From Candidatus Bathyarchaeota archaeon (lineage in GTDB: Archaea; Thermoproteota; Bathyarchaeia; Bathyarchaeales; Bathycorpusculaceae), in NCBI GenBank assembly GCA_026014665.1, contig JAOZHX010000017.1, positions 186,001-250,000 of the forward strand: a stretch of DNA of 64,000 bases, written 5' to 3'. The notes below the pieces were generated by a model. That model saw only the letters and a list, made by a program, of their open reading frames with translations. It searched no databases and was not told the origin of the DNA. Below, in pieces: positions 52,085 to 59,096 of the stretch; the stretch's first letter is position 1, and every line of letters begins with the position of its first letter. Made by a program: the position numbers and the translations under genes.

Positions 52085-53035
52085 ATGAAGGATGAGGGTC
52101 AAGAGTTGAAGTTAACTAAAGCCTCCATTCTAGTAATCATGTCCGTTTTTGTTTTGGCTTTAAGCGTTAAGCCAGCGTTTTGCTGGAGCAACGGCGGCTA
52201 CTCAACCAACCCTGCCCAGCCAATCTATGGCACTCATGACTGGATTGCACAGCATGCACTGGATTATTTGCCCGCGGAAGAAAAACAATACATAACCAGC
52301 AACCTCCAAACTTACCTTTATGGAACAGAGCTGCCTGACAATTCGGCGCCTGCAGACGGTATAGGCGACACCGCAAAACACCACGTGTACTATTCAGCAC
52401 AAGGAGTTTTAGTGGACGACGCCTCAGCGGAGAGAGCCAACGCAATGTACACCATCGCTTTAAACTACCTCAAAACCCACGATTACACCGATGCCGCAAA
52501 AGCTGCAGGCAGCATGACCCACTACATTGCAGATTTAGCAGTGTTTGGTCATGTGATGGGTGCTTCAACGGCCTGGGGCAGTGAAAAGCATCATAGCGAC
52601 TATGAGAGCTACGTTAACACTCGCACTTCAAGTTACGCCAGCAACTTTAACACCTACTTGACTTACGACGGCAGCCTAACAACAACCACAGCATACAAAG
52701 CATCCATAGATTTGGCTTACGACACTGTTTTTGGCGGAACCAACCAGTTAACATGCGTTTGGATGGACACCAACTACAACTGGAGCAACCCAACATTCAG
52801 CAACCGATGCGGCCAATCACTCAACTTAGCAGTAAACACAGTAGCAGACGTTTTACATACACTCTACGTCGAAGCCAACCCGCAGCCTACTCCAACCCCA
52901 ACCCAAACACCTACTCCAGCGCCATCAAACCCGATTCCCGAAGAGACCCTGCCTATCCTGACAGTGGCCATAGCAACCGCCGTAGGAGCAGCTTTAGCAT
53001 ACAAACTGAAACCTAAAAAGAAAAGTGAAACCTAA
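52085..53035 (+). CDS. Secreted zinc-dependent phospholipase C-like protein
   Basis: The 316-residue protein has a signal peptide ending near A-F-C-W-S. The tryptophan at the expected mature N-terminus is the zinc ligand of bacterial phospholipase C and alpha-toxin. Further ligands fit: T-H-D-W near 52, M-T-H-Y-I-A-D and G-H-V-M-G near 150-163, and H-H-S-D-Y-E-S near 175. A Pro-Thr-rich linker (about residues 265-285) leads to a C-terminal membrane span. A TTG at 52106 preceded by GAGGG is an alternative start giving a tighter signal peptide. Substrate unknown; phospholipid is the family default. Confidence 0.78.
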   Translation: MKDEGQELKLTKASILVIMSVFVLALSVKPAFCWSNGGYSTNPAQPIYGTHDWIAQHALDYLPAEEKQYITSNLQTYLYGTELPDNSAPADGIGDTAKHHVYYSAQGVLVDDASAERANAMYTIALNYLKTHDYTDAAKAAGSMTHYIADLAVFGHVMGASTAWGSEKHHSDYESYVNTRTSSYASNFNTYLTYDGSLTTTTAYKASIDLAYDTVFGGTNQLTCVWMDTNYNWSNPTFSNRCGQSLNLAVNTVADVLHTLYVEANPQPTPTPTQTPTPAPSNPIPEETLPILTVAIATAVGAALAYKLKPKKKSET

Positions 53036-53280
53036 AGCCTCAGGTCTTCTGACTTTCCTTGAACACAATAATACATTTGATCTAACGAAAACTTCTTGAA
53101 GACCAGACATCCAGGACATAGGCATCCAGCAGCCTGCGCCTTCTCAGGAGCCTTGCCTCTTGCACAAAAAACGTTACCTGATAGACTAAACTTCTTAAAG
53201 GTAGGACAACTTGGACACAAGCACAATCTAGCGTTTTCCTCGTTATCTGGAACCGGATTCCCCAAAAAAATCACCAACAA
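53032..53280 (-). CDS. DUF2769-like cysteine-rich protein, two repeats
   Basis: The 82-residue protein has two copies of a motif of the form C-x-C-P-x-C-x-x-F-K-K-F-S-L followed by C-x-x-G-K, as in archaeal DUF2769 proteins; in each repeat four cysteines could bind one metal. It overlaps the convergent phospholipase gene by 4 bp. Function unknown. Confidence 0.7.
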   Translation of the reverse strand: MLVIFLGNPVPDNEENARLCLCPSCPTFKKFSLSGNVFCARGKAPEKAQAAGCLCPGCLVFKKFSLDQMYYCVQGKSEDLRL

Positions 53281-53342
53281 AACACTCGGGCGTTGACTAA
53301 TAATGTTATGTGACTGCTACTTGCCAGCCACACAAACTACGG

Positions 53343-53570
53343 CTACCACGACTGTTTTAACCCACATTCAGGGCAGAACTTCGCCGATTCGGCAATTCTT
53401 GCGCTGCATTTGGGGCAAATTTTAAGCACGAGTGGTTGACGCAAACGTGCGCCGCAGAAGTTGCAAAAATTAGAGGCGACCATGACCTGTGAACCGCAGT
53501 TTGGGCAACAAATATATTGCGTGCAAGTTGGAACAGGCGGCAGGATGAAAGCTGAAAGAATAATGTCCAC
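53343..53570 (-). CDS. Double zinc-ribbon protein
   Basis: The 75-residue protein has two CX2C-CX2C zinc ribbons (C-P-N-C-G, C-N-F-C-G, then C-P-K-C-S, C-P-E-C-G). A GTG start is used, with GGTG overlapping it. The N-terminal twelve residues are hydrophobic. Common in archaea; no function assigned. Confidence 0.7.
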   Translation of the reverse strand: MDIILSAFILPPVPTCTQYICCPNCGSQVMVASNFCNFCGARLRQPLVLKICPKCSARIAESAKFCPECGLKQSW

Positions 53571-53691
53571 CTACAATAATTTACGCTAAGGTTCTTTTTT
53601 CTTTTTGCGTTACCAATCAAAGCAAACAAGGTTCAGGCTAAACGTACGGTTACTTAATCAGGAACATAAGGAGACTGAAACCATTAAGTTA

Positions 53692-53767
53692 TGGTGCGGT
53701 TGCCGGGATTTGAACCCGGGTACTCAGCTTGGGAAGCTGATGTCCTGCCGAGCTAGACTACAACCGC
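53692..53767 (-). tRNA. tRNA-Gly (CCC)
   Basis: On the minus strand the acceptor stem GCGGTTG pairs with CAACCGC. The anticodon stem TCAGC/GCTGA encloses TTCCCAA (anticodon CCC), the T arm is CCGGG-TTCAAAT-CCCGG, and CCA is encoded. No intron is seen. Confidence 0.92.
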
Positions 53768-53855
53768 CTACGCTTGGTTGCCATGTGCGCTTTAGCGCGC
53801 TTTGCGGCGCGTAGCACATCAATATGAACACATTACTTTAAAAATCGCTCTGTCA

Positions 53856-54004
53856 TTATCCTTTCTCTTCTTGCATTAACTTGTAAACAGCGTAGTTTAC
53901 GCCGTGGCTGATTGAACTGAATCGTTTTTCTTTGATTTGTTTTTTTAGAAAGCTAACACATCGTCATCTAAGGTGACCGTTGTTTGTCTTTTTTTTCCCA
54001 ACAT
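53856..54004 (-). pseudogene. Frameshifted ribbon-helix-helix protein gene
   Basis: From the ATG at 54004 the frame reads M-L-G-K-K-R-Q-T-T-V-T-L-D-D-D-V-L-A-F and then stops. A one-base insertion there restores L-K-K-Q-I-K-E-K-R-F-S-S-I-S-H-G-V-N-Y-A-V-Y-K-L-M to a stop at 53856. The whole is a typical 49-residue RHH (CopG/MetJ-fold) DNA-binding protein, often an antitoxin or repressor. No toxin gene is next to it. It lies upstream of tRNA-Gly. Confidence 0.6.
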
Positions 54005-54123
54005 GCTTCCTTAATCATTGGCATTCATCATATTTAGATTTTCAATAGATTTAGCTATTTTATAGTTATAATAAATATTTTATATTTGAAAACACTATAT
54101 AGCAACCGAGCAGGAGCAATGGA

Positions 54124-54483
54124 TTGACAGGAATACTGATAATCGAAAACTACCCCAGACTATCGCAGGTATTCACGCGTATTCTGCAAAGAAAAGGCTA
54201 CTCAACAGACATCGCTGAAACCACAGTTGAAGCGCTAGAAAAGTTAAAGGGCAACAGTTACAGAGCGGTGGTGATAGATGACGAGTCGCCTTCCCATGAT
54301 GGCAGGCTTATTTTGCGGCATCTTGGAGAATACAAGACACGGAAAATTGTCATTACCGATTCTCCTCAAGAGGCGTTCCTTTTGGGTGCAGATGCGTGTT
54401 TAAAGAAAATTGTCAGTCCCGATGAATTGTTGCGGTTGGTTGAGGGGGTTGAAGACGAGTCCAAGGATGTTTTGCCAACTTGA
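54124..54483 (+). CDS. Stand-alone receiver domain, partly degenerate
   Basis: The 119-residue protein has the receiver fold pattern (I-L-I-I-E-N-Y near the start, V-V-I-D-D-E-S-P at about 50, then C-L-K-K-I). The acidic pair that binds magnesium is replaced by E-N, so phosphorylation may be weak or lost. A TTG start with GGAG about 9 bases upstream is used. It is in tandem with a second receiver gene; no histidine kinase is near. Confidence 0.75.
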   Translation: MTGILIIENYPRLSQVFTRILQRKGYSTDIAETTVEALEKLKGNSYRAVVIDDESPSHDGRLILRHLGEYKTRKIVITDSPQEAFLLGADACLKKIVSPDELLRLVEGVEDESKDVLPT

Positions 54484-54620
54484 GGATGGTTTGGTTTGGG
54501 CTTGGATATGTTGGTGTTTATGAAATATGCTTAGAGGACAATAATACTTTAAATCTCTGATGGGTCCTAACAACTGAGGATGAGAAAAAGCTAACGGACG
54601 GGAAAGGAGTTTGAGAAAAC

Positions 54621-54986
54621 TTGGGCGTTGCCACAAAAGCCGTTTTAATAGTTGAGGACGACCAAAACATCGCCCGAACCTTTGCCCGTATTCTTCAAAA
54701 GAACGGTTACCAGACTGATGTTGCGCAAACTGGAAGGGAAGCTATTCAGAAGGTAAGCGCTAGGTGCTTTAGCGCGGCTCTCATCGATGTTTGTCTGCCA
54801 GACATGGATGGGATGCAGCTTCTCAACGAGCTTGTGGATAAGGATTGTAGGATAGTTAAGGTTATAATCACGGGTTTTCCAGCCATCGCACTGCAGACTG
54901 ATAAAAAAGCTGATGCATACCTCTTAAAACCCGTCAAGCCCCAAGAGCTGCTTGCGTTGCTGGAGCAGAAAACCCAGGGAAAGTAG
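54621..54986 (+). CDS. Stand-alone response-regulator receiver domain
   Basis: The 121-residue protein has the full receiver set: I-V-E-D-D at the start, the phosphorylation aspartate in L-I-D-V-C-L-P-D-M-D-G at about 55, T in I-I-T-G-F-P, and K in L-L-K-P-V. There is no output domain, so it must act on a partner. It shares F-x-R-I-L-Q-x-K/N-G-Y with its neighbour and probably arose by duplication. TTG start. Confidence 0.87.
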   Translation: MGVATKAVLIVEDDQNIARTFARILQKNGYQTDVAQTGREAIQKVSARCFSAALIDVCLPDMDGMQLLNELVDKDCRIVKVIITGFPAIALQTDKKADAYLLKPVKPQELLALLEQKTQGK

Positions 54987-55081
54987 CAACCGCTCGCTGT
55001 TTAGCAGTTTTGTTTTTTTGGGTAAGCATAATTGTTATCTTTTAGCAGAGCAGCAGATATTACAAGGAGCAAAGGAACGTC

Positions 55082-56164
55082 GTGCCTCAAAACTATACTT
55101 ACACTGACGCAGGGGTAAACCGAAAGCAACGCGCCCAAGCTAAAAAGGCGCTCGTAAACCTCCGGGAAACCTATGGGTACATTGGCTTTGGCGGCATCAT
55201 GCACCTGCCGTATGGCAACCTTTTCCCAATCGGAGAAGACACTTTTTTGGACTTGCAAATCGAGGGCGTAGGCACCAAAGTGCTCCTTGCAGAGCTCGCA
55301 GGCAAACACGACACCATCGGCATAGACGCTGTCGCCATGGTCGTCAACGACGTTATCCGCAGCGGTGCCAAACCTCTTGCGCTCGCAGACAACATTCACG
55401 CCGTAGCCAGCGAACCCAAACTCGTAGATGCATGGCTAAAAGGCATAATCGCAGGAGCAGAACAATCAGAGTGCCCTATCGTGAATGGAGAAACTGGGGA
55501 TGTGGCGGAAATCATTCGCGGTATCAAACCAAACAGCGGCTTTGACATGGTGGTTTCCTGCGTGGGCAAAGTGGAACGTCAAGAAATCATCACGGGAGAA
55601 GGCATCAAGCCAGACGACCCCATTATCGGCTTGCCCAGCAGCGGTTTGCACAGCAACGGCATCACCTTGGCACGCAAAATCCTGTTTAGACAGTGGGGCG
55701 GAAAATACGAGCCGTATGATGTGCCAGAAGGTTTGGAGCGGGAACTGGTGCTGGAAGCGCTTGAGCCCACAAAAATCTACGTCAAACCCCTATTGCGTCT
55801 CGCACGGGAAGTCAAAATCAAAGCCGCCGTCCACATAACAGGCGATTCCTACTTAAAATTTAACAACTTAGCCAACCACTCGCAGGGCATCGGCTTTTGC
55901 TTTGACAATTTCCAGCCCCAACCCATCTTCGGCTTAATCCAAAAAACCGCCCAAGAGCTGGGCTACACCATAACGGATGAGGAAATGTTCCGCACTTTCA
56001 ACATGGGCTGGGGCTTTGGATTAATCGTGGACAAAACAGAAATCGACAAAGCCATGAACACGCTAGAGCAGGACAGCGTGAATCCTCAGCGCATAGGCAA
56101 AGTCACAGGCAAAGAACGCCTTGTGGAGATTGAGCATAAAGAGAAACACATCGTTCTAACGTAA
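55082..56164 (+). CDS. purM: Phosphoribosylformylglycinamidine cyclo-ligase
   Basis: PurM closes the imidazole ring to make AIR in purine synthesis. The 360-residue protein has Y-T-D-A-G-V-N near the start, I-E-G-V-G-T-K, D-A-V-A-M-V-V-N-D, and G-L-P-S-S-G-L-H-S-N-G, all normal for the family. The GTG start has A-A-G-G-A-A-C upstream. The gene is separate from purSLQ, which lies 2.1 kb downstream on the opposite strand. Confidence 0.95.
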   Translation: MPQNYTYTDAGVNRKQRAQAKKALVNLRETYGYIGFGGIMHLPYGNLFPIGEDTFLDLQIEGVGTKVLLAELAGKHDTIGIDAVAMVVNDVIRSGAKPLALADNIHAVASEPKLVDAWLKGIIAGAEQSECPIVNGETGDVAEIIRGIKPNSGFDMVVSCVGKVERQEIITGEGIKPDDPIIGLPSSGLHSNGITLARKILFRQWGGKYEPYDVPEGLERELVLEALEPTKIYVKPLLRLAREVKIKAAVHITGDSYLKFNNLANHSQGIGFCFDNFQPQPIFGLIQKTAQELGYTITDEEMFRTFNMGWGFGLIVDKTEIDKAMNTLEQDSVNPQRIGKVTGKERLVEIEHKEKHIVLT

Positions 56165-56172
56165 GCGGGGCT

Positions 56173-56222
56173 AAAGTGTGCATTAGTAATGCACAAACTT
56201 ATATTTTAGTAATGCACACTTT
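56173..56222 (+). promoter_or_regulatory. Promoter with three operator half-sites around the TATA box
   Basis: A 13-bp perfect inverted repeat, AAAGTGTGCATTA / TAATGCACACTTT, has arms at 56173-56185 and 56210-56222. A third half-site, TAATGCAC, lies at 56187-56194 and forms a compact dyad with the left arm. CTTATATTTTAG in the loop is the TATA box. The start codon GTG lies about 26 bases downstream of it, so the mRNA would be leaderless. Confidence 0.65.
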
Positions 56223-56228
56223 TACTTT

Positions 56229-57455
56229 GTGCTACTCAAAGAAACCCTAAAAGAAATAGTCAAATCACAACAAAAAGACCTCGAAACTCTACAGCTCGGC
56301 ATCCCCCGCGACGCCGCCCCCCAGATAAACCTCAACATACCCTTCGCTACAATTCTATCTGGAATACGTCGCTGCGGAAAAAGCACATTACTCCGCCAAA
56401 TAATGAAAAAGACCGACGGCAAATACTACTTTAATTTCGAAGACCCCAGAGCAACTGGGTTTGAAACCAGCGATTTCCAAAAAATAGAGGAAATATTTAG
56501 GGAAAATTACGGCGAGAGCGACTGCTATTTTTTTGACGAAATTCAAAACGTGCAGAAATGGGAGCTTTTCGTTCGCTCTCAGCTAGATAAGGGTAAGCAT
56601 TTTTTAATAACAGGTTCAAACGCTTCGCTTTTAAGCAAAGAGTTGGGAACAAAACTAACAGGACGACATCTAAAACAGGAGCTTTTTCCTTTTTCATATC
56701 CTGAATTTCTTAATTTCACCTCACAAAGCAGAGGCGCCCAATCCTTTGAAGAGTACCTGCTAAAAGGCGGTTTTCCAGAATACCTCAAATACGGAAGAAT
56801 CGAGATTCTTCAGGAACTCTTAAACGACATAATCATGCGTGACATCGTAGTCCGCCATAAACTTCGCAGCTCAAAAGCAATCAAAGAGCTTGCCATCTTT
56901 TTAGTCTCCAACGTCGGCGCAGAATTCTCTTTCAACAATTTGGCGAAAACGTTTGGTTTAGGTTCCACTAACACCGCTGTCGCTTTTGTTTCATACCTGG
57001 AGGACAGTTACCTGTTGTTTACCGTTCCCAAGTTCAGTTACTCACTTAGGAAACAGGCAGTGAACCCAAAGAAAATATATGTAGTGGACAACGGCTTAGC
57101 GGATGTTAATTCCGTGTCTTTTTCAGCAAACAAGGGAAGAATGCTAGAGAACGCTGTATATTTACAGTTGAGAAGAAGCGGAAAAGAAGTTTTCTATTTC
57201 AAAGAAAAAGGGGAATGCGACTTTATAGTCAAAGAGAAAAATAAGATAACGCAGGCTATCCAAGTTTGCTATGACTTAAATGAAGATTGCAAAAGCAGAG
57301 AAATCGATGGGTTAATGGAAACCCTGGAAACGTTTGATTTATCGGAAGGACTAATCCTGACGTCTAACCAAGGAGACGCCCTCAAAATTGACGGAAAAAC
57401 CATAACCATTACACCTGCCTGGCGCTGGATGACTCCATCGAACACGACACCGTAA
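56229..57455 (+). CDS. AAA ATPase with DUF4143 domain
   Basis: The 408-residue protein belongs to the archaeal/bacterial AAA_14-DUF4143 group. The P-loop region reads L-S-G-I-R-R-C-G-K-S-T-L near residue 43, the Walker B-like Y-F-F-D-E-I-Q-N near 100, and the sensor motif L-I-T-G-S-N-A-S near 127. The DUF4143 part (about 200-390) has D-I-V-V-R-H and ends in a nuclease-like E-x-D-F-I-V (G-E-C-D-F-I-V). Function is unknown; members are often mobile or variably present. The promoter upstream is strongly structured and probably autoregulated. Confidence 0.85.
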   Translation: MLLKETLKEIVKSQQKDLETLQLGIPRDAAPQINLNIPFATILSGIRRCGKSTLLRQIMKKTDGKYYFNFEDPRATGFETSDFQKIEEIFRENYGESDCYFFDEIQNVQKWELFVRSQLDKGKHFLITGSNASLLSKELGTKLTGRHLKQELFPFSYPEFLNFTSQSRGAQSFEEYLLKGGFPEYLKYGRIEILQELLNDIIMRDIVVRHKLRSSKAIKELAIFLVSNVGAEFSFNNLAKTFGLGSTNTAVAFVSYLEDSYLLFTVPKFSYSLRKQAVNPKKIYVVDNGLADVNSVSFSANKGRMLENAVYLQLRRSGKEVFYFKEKGECDFIVKEKNKITQAIQVCYDLNEDCKSREIDGLMETLETFDLSEGLILTSNQGDALKIDGKTITITPAWRWMTPSNTTP

Positions 57456-57619
57456 CCCCCGACGCAAAGGCAAAATCACCAACAAACTCATAGGAATACA
57501 CTACCAAAACAAACACCTAACCCTACAATAAAACAATTGGGCAGAATCGCCTGGTTGTTTTTAAGGCAGTTTTAAATAACCGCTACGCGAAAGAAATAAA
57601 TGTTAAAAGCGTTGATGCT

Positions 57620-57889
57620 TTGAGGACGATTTCACAGTTAAAGTCGAGAATCGCACTCTTGATGCCTGTCCTCAAGGCTAAATACCATGTGCAAAGCCTT
57701 GAAATTTTCGGCTCCTACGCCCGAGGAGAACAAGCCCAAAAAAGCGACCTGGACTTGCTGATTACCTTTTCTCAGCCCTACAGCCTATGGGACTTTTTAG
57801 ACGTGAAAGAATTCATATCCAAAAAATTACGCTTAAAAGTTCATACATTTAGAAGTGGCAGCAAATTTATTCGCAAACAAGTTTGGTGA
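57620..57889 (+). CDS. Minimal nucleotidyltransferase (MNT), orphan
   Basis: The 89-residue protein has G-S-Y-A-R-G-E followed by S-D-L-D-L-L-I, the active-site motif of MntA-like and kanamycin-type nucleotidyltransferases. Such genes usually precede a HEPN partner; none is seen here. The C-terminus ends early at R-K-Q-V-W; the next bases in another frame read E-N-S-I-D-R-D, close to the usual tail, so a frameshift may have cut the protein. A TTG start is inferred. Confidence 0.6.
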   Translation: MRTISQLKSRIALLMPVLKAKYHVQSLEIFGSYARGEQAQKSDLDLLITFSQPYSLWDFLDVKEFISKKLRLKVHTFRSGSKFIRKQVW

Positions 57890-58277
57890 GAATTCAATCG
57901 ATAGAGACAGCATGCGCGAATTAATTAGCTTTGCAGATGGCTGTTTGCTCGGTCAATTCAGAAAATCCCCTAACAAGCATACATCTGCTTGAAAAGTAGA
58001 CAACAGATTAGAAGCAAATGTTGCATGCTTGTTTGCTTTGTAGTTCACAGAAACATCGTGTGTTTGCGGCATAGCCTTGGGAAAGGTGGGTTGGTGTTGG
58101 CTGGGAATCAACTCTTAACTTGCTGTTTGGATTTGTGGTTGTTTCTATTTATAGGGGAGGGGGAGGCTGGACAGAGCAACAGCCGTCTTGATGGTTTGCG
58201 CATACGTTTTCATATACGGCTTTATAATAGGGGTAGAAAAAAATTGCAACATAGCTATAGCCATGCTATTTGTTTTT
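57890..58277. other. Intergenic region before the convergent pur operon, about 390 bp
   Basis: No convincing gene. It contains short C-terminal-like pieces of the MNT gene, a G-rich stretch near 58155, and repeat copy A at 58200-58248. A hydrophobic open frame from 58188 continues antisense into purQ and is not accepted as a gene. Confidence 0.5.
58200..58248 (+). repeat. About 50-bp repeat, copy A, flanking the pur operon
   Basis: The sequence from GCATACGTTTT through CTTTATAATAGGGG to AAAAAAATTGCA is matched with few changes and small gaps by copy B (61816-61869) in the opposite orientation. It contains a TATA-like box, but points into the 3' end of purQ. Confidence 0.6.
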
Positions 58278-59096
58278 TTAGCATTTTTTGGTCAGTTTGT
58301 CGATTATGCTTTGGAATATGAGTTTTCCGTCGCCGTATTGGAGCAGTTGGGTTTGTCGTGTCCAGTCTGGTTGCTGCCACCAGTACATTGCTCGCTCTGG
58401 ATGTGGCATTAACCCGAAAATGTTGCCTTCAGGGTTGCAGATTCCAGCGATGTCAAAAAAGCTGCCGTTAGGGTTTTGCGGGTACTTGCCATCCGCTGCC
58501 TTGCCTTCCTTGTCGCAGTAACGGAAAACCAGCATGTCCAAATCAACCAACCTCTCAAGCAGTGCCTGCTCTTTCTCCTTGGGAAACAGCCATCGTCCTT
58601 CGCCATGCGCAATCGGCATTCGCAAAACTTTCCCATGTGGGATTTTGCTGGTGAAAGCGCATTTACCCCTGTTCTCCTGCCGCAGATAAATCCATTCACA
58701 CCTAAAACCTGCTGGCTCATTGGTAGTCAACGTGGCTTCTGGGTAAGTACTCATACCTTCAAAGCCTGGAAGCAAACCAAATTCAACAAGGATTTGAAAG
58801 CCATTACAGATACCCAAAATCGGCCTTCCCTCATCCACGAAAATTTCAATCTCCCTACCCATCTTCGCGCTAAGATGCCTAGCAAACATTACGCCTGAAC
58901 GCACATAATCCCCAAAGCTAAAACCACCAGGAAAAACCAACACACTATAATCCAGCAAACTTTTACGCTCAACAAACTCGTTAACATGCACGACTTCAGC
59001 TTTGACACCCAGCTCTTGGAAAGCACGAGCTGTCTCTGCGTCACAGTTGGTTCCTCCAACCCGCATCACGCAGACTTTAATGTCTTCCAACTTCAT
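58278..59096 (-). CDS. purQ: FGAM synthase, glutaminase subunit
   Basis: PurQ supplies ammonia to PurL. The 272-residue protein has R-V-G-G-T-N-C-D near the start, the nucleophile cysteine in L-G-I-C-N-G-F-Q near residue 97, H-G-E-G-R, and the catalytic H-P-E in M-P-H-P-E-R-A. It is longer than the usual 220-230 residues, by inserts in the middle, as in some archaeal and clostridial forms. It overlaps purL by 4 bp. Confidence 0.95.
   Translation of the reverse strand: MKLEDIKVCVMRVGGTNCDAETARAFQELGVKAEVVHVNEFVERKSLLDYSVLVFPGGFSFGDYVRSGVMFARHLSAKMGREIEIFVDEGRPILGICNGFQILVEFGLLPGFEGMSTYPEATLTTNEPAGFRCEWIYLRQENRGKCAFTSKIPHGKVLRMPIAHGEGRWLFPKEKEQALLERLVDLDMLVFRYCDKEGKAADGKYPQNPNGSFFDIAGICNPEGNIFGLMPHPERAMYWWQQPDWTRQTQLLQYGDGKLIFQSIIDKLTKKC

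Noticed and set aside
58188..58412. Hydrophobic open frame that could be a small membrane protein
   Set aside because: Its second half is antisense to purQ and no Shine-Dalgarno sequence is present.
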